Source: Pseudorhizobium flavum (GTDB taxonomy: Bacteria > Pseudomonadota > Alphaproteobacteria > Rhizobiales > Rhizobiaceae). From it: DNA of 64,000 bases. Numbering within the stretch: position 1 is the first letter of the stretch; every line of letters begins with the position of its first letter. The position numbers and the translations under genes are program-made. The stretch lies in the NCBI RefSeq assembly GCF_902502825.2, contig NZ_LR723670.1, positions 2,356,001-2,420,000 on the forward strand, written 5' to 3'. Under the pieces are notes generated by a model. It did not search any database and was not told the DNA's origin. It saw only the letters and a list, made by a program, of their open reading frames with translations. Of this stretch, positions 1 to 8,929 are shown piece by piece.

Positions 1-463
1 CGCCTTTGCCAAGGGTGAATCGGAGGAGGATGTCGGTCACCTGCGCCTCAGTGAGGTCCTGGAAAAGATCAAGGAGGCTTTCCGGCTCAAGGGCAAGAAG
101 ATGACCTACGAGATCGACGGAGACGACGACATCGCCGTGCGGCCGAACGCGTTCAGCCGCCTGGTCAACAACCTTGCCGCCAACAGCGAGCGCTATGGCG
201 ACGTGCTTCATGTAGAGGCTCGGCACACCGCCCGCTGGCTTACCCTGATTTTTGATGACGATGGGCCGGGAATTCCCGCGGCATCCCGCGAGGATGTTTT
301 CAAGCCGTTCTTCCGGCTCGACGAGGCGCGCAACATCGACAAGTCCGGCACCGGCCTTGGTTTGTCGATCGTACGTGACATCGCCCACGCCCATGGCGGG
401 AACGTCACTCTTTCGGATAGTCCGCAAGGTGGCCTGAGAGCAGTAGTCCGGGTGCCAGCCTGA
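1..463 (+). CDS. Sensor histidine kinase, C-terminal part (5' end outside window)
   Basis: The reading frame is open from the window edge, so only the C-terminal ~153 residues are present. They form an HATPase_c domain: an N-box around NNLAANSERYG, the G1 box DDDGPGIP, an F-box-like FKPFFRLDEAR and the G2 box GTGLGLS. These bind ATP and support autophosphorylation of a His in the missing dimerisation domain. The box spacing and the FRLDEARN signature resemble EnvZ/OmpR-type kinases (inference). The partner response regulator would normally lie upstream and is not visible. The gene ends 13 nt before the convergent csaA gene. Confidence 0.9.
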   Translation, partial: AFAKGESEEDVGHLRLSEVLEKIKEAFRLKGKKMTYEIDGDDDIAVRPNAFSRLVNNLAANSERYGDVLHVEARHTARWLTLIFDDDGPGIPAASREDVFKPFFRLDEARNIDKSGTGLGLSIVRDIAHAHGGNVTLSDSPQGGLRAVVRVPA

Positions 464-476
464 TAGCCTGAGGCGG

Positions 477-818
477 TTACATCAACTTCCGACCGTTCGG
501 CACCGGCCGCTCCACGGCCGCCAGCACGATAGCCCCCGCCTCGTCCTCGAGGCCCAGCGTCAGCACCTCGGAGCGAAAGGGGCCGATCTGTCGCGGCGGA
601 AAGTTCACCACCGCGAGCACCTGGCGCCCGACCAGATCCTGCTCGTCATAGTGCACCGTGATCTGCGCCGAGGATTTCTTGACGCCGATCTCGGCGCCGA
701 AGTCGATCTTCAGCTTCCAGGCCGGCTTGCGCGCCTCCGGGAACGGCGCAACCTCGATCACCGTCCCCACGCGGATATCGACCTTCTCGAAGTCGCCGTA
801 GGAGATTTCGTCTGTCAT
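477..818 (-). CDS. csaA: tRNA-binding domain protein CsaA
   Basis: A 113-aa single-domain protein of the Trbp111/CsaA OB-fold family. The N-terminal stretch FEKVDIRVGTVIEVAPFPEARKP and the central NFPPRQIG are typical. Family members bind tRNA as dimers, and Bacillus CsaA has been described as a secretion-related chaperone. The length matches the family exactly. It is the last gene of the leftward ybjN-proC-csaA cluster, 10 nt after proC, so co-transcription is likely. The ATG is preceded by a GAGGG ribosome site. Confidence 0.93.
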   Translation of the reverse strand: MTDEISYGDFEKVDIRVGTVIEVAPFPEARKPAWKLKIDFGAEIGVKKSSAQITVHYDEQDLVGRQVLAVVNFPPRQIGPFRSEVLTLGLEDEAGAIVLAAVERPVPNGRKLM

Positions 819-828
819 CTGCCGGCCC

Positions 829-1650
829 TCAGCTGCCGAGTTCTTCCGCCCGCTGCCGTGCGGCTGCGATTGCCTTGTCGAACAGCGGCTGCATGCCCTC
901 TTCCGCCATCAGCACCGCGAGCGCCGCAGCCGTGGTTCCCCCCGGAGACGTGACGTTCTCGCGAAGCCGCGAAGGAGTCTCGGGAGACCGGTGCAACAGT
1001 TCACCGGCTCCCGAGACTGTTTCCCGTGCGAGGCGCATGGCGAGGTCCGCCGGCAGGCCGGCCTTGCGGCCTGCCTCCGCCATGCACTCGACGAGATAGA
1101 AGACGTAGGCAGGTCCACTGCCGGATACGGCGGTGACGGCATCGATATCCTGCTCGCTCGCCACCCACTCCACAGGTCCGCTGACTCGGAGCAGTGCGTC
1201 CACCTGCGCCCGCTGCGTGCTGGTCACCCGACCGTTGGCATAGGCACCCGTCACCCCACGGCCAATCATGGAAGGGGTATTGGGCATGGCGCGCACCATC
1301 GCTCCCTGCCCTAGATGCCCCTCGATGGAGGCAAGCGTCTTCCCCGCGGCAATCGATACGACCACCGTGTCGGCGGAGACGATGGTCTTGAGGGATGGCA
1401 GCACCGCGTCCATGACCTGCGGCTTCACCGCAAGAAAGATGATCTCCGGCACGATGCCTTCCGGCGATGCAACGACATGTCGGGCACCGGCATCGGCAAT
1501 CCGCTTCTGCATCTCCGCCGACGGCGAAGGGTCGATCACGATGATCGCGTTGCCAGGCACTCCGGCATCCACCCATCCGGCAAGCAGGGCACCGCCCATG
1601 TTGCCGGCACCGAGGAGAACGATCGAACCCGCGGGAGCCGCGCCGGTCAT
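829..1650 (-). CDS. proC: Pyrroline-5-carboxylate reductase
   Basis: This 273-aa protein carries out the last step of proline synthesis, NAD(P)H-dependent reduction of 1-pyrroline-5-carboxylate, in the cytosol. The N-terminal Rossmann motif reads VLLGAGNMGGALL. The conserved SGSGPAYVF and the C-terminal LRENVTSPGGTTAAAL are P5CR signatures. The frame stays open for over 110 codons upstream, but the ATG at 1650 gives the family length and places GAGNMG near the N-terminus. It overlaps the upstream YbjN-domain gene by 4 nt (ATGA), implying translational coupling. Confidence 0.96.
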   Translation of the reverse strand: MTGAAPAGSIVLLGAGNMGGALLAGWVDAGVPGNAIIVIDPSPSAEMQKRIADAGARHVVASPEGIVPEIIFLAVKPQVMDAVLPSLKTIVSADTVVVSIAAGKTLASIEGHLGQGAMVRAMPNTPSMIGRGVTGAYANGRVTSTQRAQVDALLRVSGPVEWVASEQDIDAVTAVSGSGPAYVFYLVECMAEAGRKAGLPADLAMRLARETVSGAGELLHRSPETPSRLRENVTSPGGTTAAALAVLMAEEGMQPLFDKAIAAARQRAEELGS

Positions 1651-2147
1651 GCTTCCCCCACGGTCTCGAACAACACAACCTCCATCGCATTCTTGGCGTC
1701 CATTCCGGACCACACGACGAACTGGAAGGCCTGGAAGTAGCTCTCGCAGGCGTCGAGCGCACTGGATAACAAAACCTCCACCTGCTGGCTCGTGGGCTCG
1801 GCCCCGCCAGCGAGCAACAGCGATTGACGGAAGATGACCACATCCTCCTGTCGCCACAGGTCGAAATGCCCCATCAACACCTGCCCGTTGATGTGTGACA
1901 GCAGGCGGATCACCTCGTTGACTCTTGCGTCGGGGATCCTGATGTCGAAGGCGCAGGCGAGATGAAGAGCTTCGAACTCCTCCATCCACGAAAAGGAGAC
2001 ATGATAATCTGCCCAGCGGCCCTCGACCGTCAGGGCGATCTCGTCTTCGCCCGAGCGCTCGAACGCCCAGTCGTTCGACGCCGCGACGACCTCGATCATG
2101 TCGACGGGATTGGACTGGCGACCGAATTCAAATTCCATGAGGCTCAT
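1647..2147 (-). CDS. YbjN domain-containing protein
   Basis: A 166-aa protein of the YbjN family (PF10722), which resembles type III secretion chaperones in fold; E. coli YbjN affects motility and stress tolerance. In rhizobia it is found next to proC, and its molecular role is unknown. The start ATG at 2147 is chosen because AAAAGGTG lies just upstream and the protein then begins MSLMEFEFGRQSNP; an in-frame ATG lies three codons later. It is the first gene of a leftward unit with proC and csaA. Confidence 0.88.
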   Translation of the reverse strand: MSLMEFEFGRQSNPVDMIEVVAASNDWAFERSGEDEIALTVEGRWADYHVSFSWMEEFEALHLACAFDIRIPDARVNEVIRLLSHINGQVLMGHFDLWRQEDVVIFRQSLLLAGGAEPTSQQVEVLLSSALDACESYFQAFQFVVWSGMDAKNAMEVVLFETVGEA

Positions 2148-2541
2148 GCAGCACCTTTTCGACCGGAGTGAATCTGACGTTCGTGAAGGACGCGAGACGC
2201 AGGACACACCACCGGAAACAACAATTCTGATGATCGTCCGACACCGACAAGTATAGGGCCGCGAACCTGCCCGGAGCTTACGGGCCGTTTCGAATCATCA
2301 TGTAAAATCAGTGTATATTTGCCGAGTCCGGCTGCCAGCCCCCGAGGGCGATTTTGACGTGGACGGAGTGCTGGAGCGGTTGCTGCACGGCTTCAGCCGG
2401 GAGTCATAAGCGACTCTGAGGATTGTCTTTTTTGGACCTGTCCACAGGACCGAAATTTTCTTCGTTTTTTAACGATCTAGCGGCCGCGGCGTGATCCCGC
2501 GACCGTGAGCCGTCGACGGTGCTTCTGTTGCGCGGAAGGCG
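2148..2541. other. 394-base intergenic region upstream of ybjN
   Basis: No convincing gene is seen. The stretch is more AT-rich than its neighbours around 2290-2330 and 2425-2480. It holds a short imperfect inverted repeat (GGACCTGT/ACAGGACC near 2434-2451) and a T-rich run (2467-2470). A + strand frame beginning GTG near 2313 and ending TAA at 2409 encodes 32 codons, but it has no ribosome site. The region probably carries the ybjN-proC-csaA promoter and the end of the ubiK transcript. Confidence 0.4.
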
Positions 2542-2799
2542 TCACCCCTGCGTCGCGAGCTTTGCCTCGAGTGCCTCGATGCGCGCCTTCAGCGCCTCGT
2601 TCTCATCGCGCGCCCGTGCCGCCATTTCGCGCACGGCCTCGAACTCCTCGCGCTTGACCACATCCATGTTGTTGAGGAAGCGCTCCGCCTGGGCCTGGAA
2701 GGCCGTTTCCGCTTCTCGCCGCAGTCCCTGAGCCGCTCCGGCTGCGTCGGTCATCAACTTGGCGAAATCGTCTAGGATTCGGTTCGTGCCGTTGGACAT
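2542..2799 (-). CDS. ubiK: UbiK-family accessory factor (BMFP)
   Basis: An 85-aa protein of the BMFP/UbiK family (PF04380). A short N-terminal amphipathic region (NRILDDFAKLMTDAAGAAQG) is followed by a predicted C-terminal coiled coil (REEFEAVREMAARARDENEAL). Enterobacterial UbiK helps assemble the ubiquinone-synthesis complex; the Brucella homologue was described as a membrane fusogenic protein. ATG 2799 sits 9 nt after GGGAG, while the in-frame ATG at 2805 is only 3 nt from it, so 2799 is preferred. It is divergent from lgt. Confidence 0.85.
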   Translation of the reverse strand: MSNGTNRILDDFAKLMTDAAGAAQGLRREAETAFQAQAERFLNNMDVVKREEFEAVREMAARARDENEALKARIEALEAKLATQG

Positions 2800-2957
2800 G
2801 GTCATGAGCTCCCGTGGTTGCGGCCAGCGCCGTGCTGGTGAAGTAGGGTTTTGCGCCTTCTCTTGCAAGCCGATAACAGCCCAGAGATTGGCCTTGACCG
2901 CTGTCGGGCCTGTCGCCATGTTCCGCCCCTGTCGCATCCGTGGGAAGGCACGCCTTG

Positions 2958-3791
2958 TTGGAAGTTCTGAATACGCTCGCCGTCATGCCGTTTCCGGAGA
3001 TCGATCCTGTTGCGTTTGCGATCGGACCCGTCGCGGTTCACTGGTATGGGCTGGCCTATGTCGCCGGCATCCTCTGCGGCTGGCTCTATGCCCGGCGTCT
3101 GGCGGCGAATGATTCACTGTGGCCGCAGAACCGCTCTCCCCTGACCGCGGCGCATCTGGACGACTTCCTGCTCTGGGTTGCGGTCGGCATCGTTCTGGGC
3201 GGCCGCATCGGCTATGTGCTCTTCTACGATCTGGCCGCCGTCTCGCAGGATCCGATGCGGGCGATAGAGATCTGGAACGGCGGCATGTCCTTCCACGGGG
3301 GCTTTCTGGGCGCGACGCTGGCAATGATCCTCTTTGCCCGCCGCAACGGCATACCGGTCCTCAGCATGTTCGACACGATTGCCGCAGTCGTTCCCTTCGG
3401 CTTGTTTTTCGGGCGCATCGCCAACTTCATCAATGGCGAATTGTGGGGACGGATCAGCGATGTCCTGTGGGCGGTCGTCTTCCCGACGGGCGGGCCTTTC
3501 TCTCGCCATCCCAGCCAGTTGTACGAGGCGGGCCTTGAAGGCCTCCTCCTTCTGGCCGTCCTCGCCTTTCTTGTTCTGCGCTTGAAGGCGCTGAAATGGC
3601 CGGGCTTCGTGGCTGGCGCCTTTATCTGTGGCTATGGCCTCTCCCGAATTTTCGTGGAATTCTTCCGCGAGCCGGACGCCCAGCTCGGCTATCTTGCATT
3701 TGGCTGGTTGACGATGGGGATGGTGCTGTCGCTGCCAATGGTCGCCCTGGGCGTCTGGCTGATGCTGCGGGCTCGAAAGAGCGCCGCCTGA
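2958..3791 (+). CDS. lgt: Prolipoprotein diacylglyceryl transferase
   Basis: This inner-membrane enzyme transfers a diacylglyceryl group from phosphatidylglycerol to the lipobox Cys of prolipoproteins, the first step of lipoprotein maturation. It is about 277 aa with seven predicted membrane segments. The catalytic signature [14 protein letters not shown] and the upstream FHGGFLGA loop are intact. The start is uncertain. TTG at 2958 lies 9 nt after GGGAAGG and gives a typical N-terminus ([16 protein letters not shown]). GTG 2940 has no ribosome site, and ATG 2985 would shorten the protein. It begins a rightward run with the methyltransferase and pgeF. Confidence 0.95.
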   Translation: MEVLNTLAVMPFPEIDPVAFAIGPVAVHWYGLAYVAGILCGWLYARRLAANDSLWPQNRSPLTAAHLDDFLLWVAVGIVLGGRIGYVLFYDLAAVSQDPMRAIEIWNGGMSFHGGFLGATLAMILFARRNGIPVLSMFDTIAAVVPFGLFFGRIANFINGELWGRISDVLWAVVFPTGGPFSRHPSQLYEAGLEGLLLLAVLAFLVLRLKALKWPGFVAGAFICGYGLSRIFVEFFREPDAQLGYLAFGWLTMGMVLSLPMVALGVWLMLRARKSAA

Positions 3792-3809
3792 ACGGAGACT
3801 GTGGGTACC

Positions 3810-4910
3810 ATGAGCACGCCGCTCGCCGCAAAGATCAAGAGGCTGATCCGGGCGACCGGCCCCATGAGTGTGAGCGATTACTTCGCCATGTGTCTCGCCG
3901 ATCCGGAGCACGGCTACTACCGTACAAGGGAGCCGTTTGGGACAGCGGGAGACTTCATAACTGCGCCAGAGATCAGCCAGCTCTTCGGGGAGATTCTCGG
4001 GATCTTCATGGTTCATGCCTGGCAGCAGCACGGATCTCCGAACGACGTCCGGCTGGTGGAAATAGGCCCGGGCCGAGGCACCATGATGGCGGACATGCTC
4101 CGGGTCATCAGCCGTCTCGCGCCACGCCTGTCCGACGGGATGAGCATTCATCTGGTGGAAACGAGCGAGCGCCTGCGCGGCCTGCAGCGGATAACGCTGG
4201 AATCGCATTCCCGCCGGATCACCTGGCATGCTGGTCTCGAGGAGGTGCCGCCGGGCCCTGCTTTGATCGTGGCGAACGAGCTCTTCGACGCGATTCCTAT
4301 CCGTCAGTTCGTGAAGACGCCGCAGGGGTTTCGCGAACGCGTCGTGACACTCGAAGACGACGATCGGTTGTCCTTCTCGCTTGGTGTCGCCGGACTTGAT
4401 CCGGCGCTTCTCCCTTCGCCGGCCGAGTCTGTGCCGGATGGAACCATATTCGAGGTCGCCCCGGCCCGGCAGTCGGTGATGTCGACCTTGTGCGACCGGC
4501 TGAAGGCCATGGGCGGCACCGCGCTGATCATCGACTACGGCCAGATGGTCACCGGCTTTGGCGACACGCTACAGGCCCTTCGCGGTCACGCTTATGATCC
4601 GCCACTGGCACATCCGGGTGAAGCCGATCTCACGAGCCACGTGGATTTCGAGGACCTAGCAAGGATAGCGCTTGGTTGTGGCATCCACCTCAATGGTGGC
4701 ATGAGGCAAGGAGACTTCCTTCGCGGCCTCGGGCTCTCCGAGCGGGCTGCAGCACTCGCCGGCGGCAAGAACGCAGCCGACCAGAAGCTTATCGCCGCCG
4801 CCGTCGACAGGCTCGCTGGCGAGGGAGCGGGCAAGATGGGCGAGCTCTTCAAGGTGATTGCGGTATCGTCCCCGGCGCTCGACCTTGCACCGTTTCGTCC
4901 GGTGGCGTGA
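3810..4910 (+). CDS. MidA/NDUFAF7-family SAM-dependent methyltransferase
   Basis: A 366-aa class I methyltransferase (PF02636, formerly DUF185). The SAM-binding motif is VEIGPGRGTMMADML near residue 80, and the acidic NELFDAIPIRQF follows. The mitochondrial homologue NDUFAF7 dimethylates an arginine of complex I subunit NDUFS2, so an arginine methylation role is plausible but unproven here. GGAG at 3794 is 12 nt from the chosen ATG; GTG 3801 is an alternative. It lies 18 nt after lgt and probably shares its transcript. Confidence 0.9.
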   Translation: MSTPLAAKIKRLIRATGPMSVSDYFAMCLADPEHGYYRTREPFGTAGDFITAPEISQLFGEILGIFMVHAWQQHGSPNDVRLVEIGPGRGTMMADMLRVISRLAPRLSDGMSIHLVETSERLRGLQRITLESHSRRITWHAGLEEVPPGPALIVANELFDAIPIRQFVKTPQGFRERVVTLEDDDRLSFSLGVAGLDPALLPSPAESVPDGTIFEVAPARQSVMSTLCDRLKAMGGTALIIDYGQMVTGFGDTLQALRGHAYDPPLAHPGEADLTSHVDFEDLARIALGCGIHLNGGMRQGDFLRGLGLSERAAALAGGKNAADQKLIAAAVDRLAGEGAGKMGELFKVIAVSSPALDLAPFRPVA

Positions 4911-5028
4911 CGAACATGGAGATTGACAGCCCAGCCAAGGTCGCGCCAACATCGCCGCCGACGAAGCAGCACAACCTGTGCATCGGCCACTGGCCTTCCC
5001 CCCTCCAGACCTGAGAGACAGTCTGCCC

Positions 5029-5823
5029 ATGACGGAAAAGTCTTCGCCGACGCCCATCGAAAGCCCGCTCCTCAATGAAAACGGCGGCAGCCGCGTGCGC
5101 CATGGCTACTTCACCCGCCAGGGCGGCGTTTCCGAAGGGATCTATGCCGGGCTGAATGTAGGTGTGGGCTCCAACGACGAGACGCACAAGGTCAGGGAGA
5201 ACCGCGACCGGGTGGCTGCCTGGTTCGGACTTCCAATTGACCGGCTTGCCACCGTGCATCAGGTCCACTCGCCGGACGTGGTGGTGGTGGACGCACAATA
5301 CGGAGGAGAGCGGCCGAAGGCGGACGCGCTGGTGACCTCAACGCCGGGCGTGATACTGGGCGTCTTGACGGCGGACTGCGGCCCTGTCCTGTTCTGCGAC
5401 GGAGACAACGGCGTCATTGGCGCTGCCCATGCGGGCTGGAAGGGAGCATTGGGCGGCGTCTTGGAAAACACCGTCGAAGCGATGGTCAGCATCGGTGCCG
5501 ATCGCGACGCAATCATTGCATGCCTCGGCCCCTCGATCGGGCCGGAGAGCTACGAAGTCGGACCCGAGTTCATCGAACGATTCCTTCAGTTCGATGATGG
5601 CTACGACGCATTCTTCACCCCGGCGCCGAAGCAGGGGCACGCCTATTTCGACCTGCAGGCCCTGACCCTGCACCGGCTGAAAGCGGCTGGCATCCGTGCC
5701 ACGCATCTGGGAATCGACACCTATGCCGACGACACCAGGTTCTATTCCTATCGCCGCACCACGCACCGGGGCGAGCCGGATTACGGTCGCCAGATTTCCG
5801 CAATAGCGATGACGGAGAAGTAA
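5029..5823 (+). CDS. pgeF: Peptidoglycan editing factor PgeF (YfiH/DUF152)
   Basis: A 264-aa YfiH-family protein. PgeF hydrolyses muropeptides with L-Ser wrongly placed at position 1, and family members also show laccase or purine nucleoside phosphorylase activity. The metal/catalytic motifs are visible: His in VHQVHSPD, Cys in TADCGPVLF, and His in AAHAGWKGA. The frame extends to a GTG at 4978, but the ATG at 5029 gives the usual length. It is one base away from the M24 peptidase gene, suggesting coupling. Confidence 0.92.
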   Translation: MTEKSSPTPIESPLLNENGGSRVRHGYFTRQGGVSEGIYAGLNVGVGSNDETHKVRENRDRVAAWFGLPIDRLATVHQVHSPDVVVVDAQYGGERPKADALVTSTPGVILGVLTADCGPVLFCDGDNGVIGAAHAGWKGALGGVLENTVEAMVSIGADRDAIIACLGPSIGPESYEVGPEFIERFLQFDDGYDAFFTPAPKQGHAYFDLQALTLHRLKAAGIRATHLGIDTYADDTRFYSYRRTTHRGEPDYGRQISAIAMTEK

Positions 5824-5824
5824 G

Positions 5825-6976
5825 ATGGCGCTGCATTTCGAACGCGAGGAATATGCCGCCCGGCTCGAGCGCCTTGTCGAGAAGATGCGCGAGGAGAAGC
5901 TGGAAGCCCTGCTGCTCTTTGCCCAGGAAAGCATGTACTGGCTCACCGGCTATGACAGCTTCGGCTACTGCTTCTTCCAGACGCTCGTGGTCAAGGCGGA
6001 CGGAACGATGACGCTCCTGACCCGCTCGGCCGACCTCCGGCAGGCGCGCCACACGTCGATCATCGAGAATGTGGTCGTTTGGGTCGACCGTGTGAACGCC
6101 GACCCAACGCTCGACCTGAAGAACCTGCTGAGCGACTTCGACCTGCTTGGCGCCCGCATCGGCATCGAATTCGACACCCACGGCATGACGGGACGGGTGG
6201 CGCGCCTCCTGGACAATCAGCTCGCCTCGTTCGGCCAGATCATCGACGCCTCATACCTGGTCAGCGGGCTTCGCCTCGTCAAGAGTCCGGCCGAAGTCGC
6301 CCATGTCAGGCGTTCGGCCGAACTGGCCGATGATGCATTGGATGCGGCTCTTCCCCTCATCAAGGCGGGAGGAAGCGAGGCGGATATCCTCGCCGCCATG
6401 CAGGGTGCCGTCTTCAGCGGCGGCGGCGACTACCCGGCGAACGAATTCATCATAGGTTCGGGCCCAGACGCCCTGCTCTGCCGCTACAAGGCCGGCCGGC
6501 GGACGCTCGAAGCTAGCGACCAACTCACGCTCGAATGGGCCGGCGTCAGTGCCCACTACCACGCCGCCATGATGCGCACCGTGGTGATTGGTGAGCCAAG
6601 CGCTCGTCACCGGGAGCTCTACAAGGCGTGCCACGAAGCGATCAAAGGGATCGAGGACGTGCTTCGCCCGGGCAATACGTTCGGGGACGTCTTCGATACC
6701 CACGCGGAGATCTTCGACGAGCGCGGACTGACGCGCCATAGGCTCAACGCCTGCGGCTACTCTCTCGGCGCCCGCTTCTCCCCGTCCTGGATGGAGCATC
6801 AGATGTTCCATGTCGGCAACCCGCAGGAAATCCTGCCGAACATGACGCTGTTCGCGCACATGATCATCATGGATTCCGACACCGGCACGGCCATGACCCT
6901 CGGCCACACCTATCTCACCACGGAGGACGCTCCTGAACCACTGTCGCGCCACGGCCTCGACCTCATCCTGAGATGA
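5825..6976 (+). CDS. M24 (pita-bread) peptidase-family protein with altered metal site
   Basis: A 383-aa two-domain protein: an N-terminal creatinase-like domain (to about residue 155) and a C-terminal M24 fold. It resembles Xaa-Pro aminopeptidases and, more closely in the GYSLGARFSPSW stretch, ectoine hydrolase DoeA/EutD. The usual five metal ligands are largely missing. The first Asp is Glu (LEWAG), the second is Ala (YHAAMMRT), and both late Glu residues are absent. It may therefore act without a metal or not as a peptidase. GGAG of the pgeF end serves as its ribosome site. No ectoine genes are adjacent. Confidence 0.82.
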   Translation: MALHFEREEYAARLERLVEKMREEKLEALLLFAQESMYWLTGYDSFGYCFFQTLVVKADGTMTLLTRSADLRQARHTSIIENVVVWVDRVNADPTLDLKNLLSDFDLLGARIGIEFDTHGMTGRVARLLDNQLASFGQIIDASYLVSGLRLVKSPAEVAHVRRSAELADDALDAALPLIKAGGSEADILAAMQGAVFSGGGDYPANEFIIGSGPDALLCRYKAGRRTLEASDQLTLEWAGVSAHYHAAMMRTVVIGEPSARHRELYKACHEAIKGIEDVLRPGNTFGDVFDTHAEIFDERGLTRHRLNACGYSLGARFSPSWMEHQMFHVGNPQEILPNMTLFAHMIIMDSDTGTAMTLGHTYLTTEDAPEPLSRHGLDLILR

Positions 6977-7054
6977 GGCATCCACAGGCCGATTTGACAG
7001 GCCGGAAACCGAGCTTCTAAGTTCGGCGCGGGCGAACCGGGCGACGGAGGCGGC

Positions 7055-7777
7055 ATGCGGTTGGTGATAGCAGGACTGGTCGTCGCATTGTCTTCGGCAA
7101 TTTTGGCTGGTTGCACGACCGACGCTCTGACGCCGCCCGCCGATGTTGGTGGAGGGCTGCGGCCGTCGACACCGGTGACGCAGGCCGAGGCCGACCGGCT
7201 TGCGCGGACGCCCGATCCGCAGGAATACGGCTCCGACACCTACAGCCAACAGCCCCGACAGTACCCGCCGCAGAACACGCTTGAGGCGCAGGCCCAGGCT
7301 CTGCAATCCGGCGCTTCCCCAGCGGCTCCCTCGCCGCCCGTCCAACAGCGCCAGCAGGTAGAGCCAGCGGCCGCACCGGCACAGCACGCCCCACAGGCTA
7401 TACCGACGCGAGGTTCTATCCGCTTCCTACCCATCATCGGCGCGCCCCTGCAGGCGGTAACGCCGCTTTCGCGCCAGCTTGGAACACAGGCACGTGCGAG
7501 CGGGCTGACGATCCGGGCCTCAGGCGACAGCACGACGGATCACATCCTCAAGGGATATTTCTCCGCCTTCGCCGACGGCGAAGCCGTCACCGTCGTATAT
7601 GTCTGGGACATCCTCGACAACAGTGGAGGCCGGCTGCACCGCGTACAGGGTCAGGAGCGGATCGCGGCCTCTCCGCGCGGCGATCCGTGGTCGGCCGTTC
7701 CCACTGCCACCATGGAGACGATCGCCACCAAGACGATCAACGAATATGTGGCCTGGAAGAGTGCACGTCCCGGCTGA
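7055..7777 (+). CDS. Proline/glutamine-rich lipoprotein of unknown function
   Basis: A 240-aa predicted lipoprotein. The signal peptide runs MRLVIAGLVVALSSAI and is followed by the lipobox LAGC, cleaved before Cys19. The segment to about residue 125 is low-complexity (Pro, Gln, Ala) and looks like a flexible spacer. The remaining ~115 residues (from RFLPIIGAP) form a globular region with a conserved-looking TIRASGDSTTDHILKGYFSAF. I recognise no named domain. GGAGGC precedes the ATG. It lies between the M24 gene and prs. Confidence 0.8.
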   Translation: MRLVIAGLVVALSSAILAGCTTDALTPPADVGGGLRPSTPVTQAEADRLARTPDPQEYGSDTYSQQPRQYPPQNTLEAQAQALQSGASPAAPSPPVQQRQQVEPAAAPAQHAPQAIPTRGSIRFLPIIGAPLQAVTPLSRQLGTQARASGLTIRASGDSTTDHILKGYFSAFADGEAVTVVYVWDILDNSGGRLHRVQGQERIAASPRGDPWSAVPTATMETIATKTINEYVAWKSARPG

Positions 7778-7887
7778 GGGACGTCACGGTTTATTCACAA
7801 AATTAGGGGAGCCGGACCGAACGCTCTTGCATTCGGCTAGTGCAACGGTAAAAGGCGCGCATCCAGCGTCAGAACGGGCGGACCGAA

Positions 7888-8820
7888 ATGAAGGTTTTCG
7901 CAGGCAATTCGAACCGGCAGCTTGCCGATGCGATCTGCAGCTATCTCAATGTACCAGTCGGAAAAGCCAGCGTCAGACGCTTTGCGGACCAGGAAATCTT
8001 CGTAGAGATACAGGAAAACGTGCGAGGCGAGGATGTCTTCGTCATCCAGTCCACGTCGTTCCCTGCCAATGACCACCTGATGGAACTCCTGATCATGATC
8101 GACGCCTTCCGTCGGTCCTCTGCCAAGCGCATCACTGCGGTCCTCCCCTATTTCGGCTATGCCCGCCAGGACCGCAAGGCCGGCCCCCGCACGCCGATCT
8201 CCGCCAAGCTCGTCGCCAACCTGATCACCGAGGCGGGCGCCGACCGCGTCCTGACACTCGATCTTCATGCAGGCCAGATCCAGGGCTTCTTCGACATCCC
8301 GACCGACAATCTCTTCGCCGTGCCGATCCTCGCCCGCGACGTGAAGGACAACTACGACGTCAGGAACGTCATGGTCGTTTCACCCGATGTCGGCGGCGTC
8401 GTGCGCGCCCGCTCGCTCGCCAAGCGGATCGATTGTCCGCTTGCCATCGTCGACAAGCGCCGCGAACGTGCCGGTGAGTCCGAGGTGATGAACGTGATCG
8501 GTGAAGTCGCTGGCAAGGACTGCCTGCTGGTCGACGACATCGTCGATTCCGGCGGAACGCTCTGCAATGCAGCGGAAGCCCTCCTGGATAAGGGCGCAAC
8601 GAGCGTTACCGCATATATCACCCACGGCGTCCTGTCGGGCGGCGCCGTCGCCCGCATCACTTCGTCCAAGCTTCGCGAACTCGTGATCACCGACTCGATC
8701 CAGCCGACCACGGCCGTGCAGTCGGCCCACAATATCCGTGTCGTCACAACCGCAAATCTCCTTGGCGAAGCCATCAATCGGACGGCTTCAGAGGAATCGG
8801 TCTCCAGCCTCTTCGACTGA
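7888..8820 (+). CDS. prs: Ribose-phosphate pyrophosphokinase
   Basis: A 310-aa PRPP synthetase, making PRPP from ribose 5-phosphate and ATP for purine, pyrimidine, histidine and tryptophan synthesis. Visible signatures are the ATP-binding [12 protein letters not shown] and [11 protein letters not shown], the divalent metal region [12 protein letters not shown], and the PRPP loop [16 protein letters not shown]. The length matches the class I enzyme. The upstream 110 bp are AT-richer and likely hold its own promoter. Confidence 0.97.
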   Translation: MKVFAGNSNRQLADAICSYLNVPVGKASVRRFADQEIFVEIQENVRGEDVFVIQSTSFPANDHLMELLIMIDAFRRSSAKRITAVLPYFGYARQDRKAGPRTPISAKLVANLITEAGADRVLTLDLHAGQIQGFFDIPTDNLFAVPILARDVKDNYDVRNVMVVSPDVGGVVRARSLAKRIDCPLAIVDKRRERAGESEVMNVIGEVAGKDCLLVDDIVDSGGTLCNAAEALLDKGATSVTAYITHGVLSGGAVARITSSKLRELVITDSIQPTTAVQSAHNIRVVTTANLLGEAINRTASEESVSSLFD

Positions 8821-8929
8821 CGGGCGGTTCGGGACGGCAGTATACGAGAGTCGTTCATTAACGCAGCCGCAATGAATTACTGACAAAGCTTCCGCACCAT
8901 TTTTATGTGTGTGGGGGATCTTTATCGTC

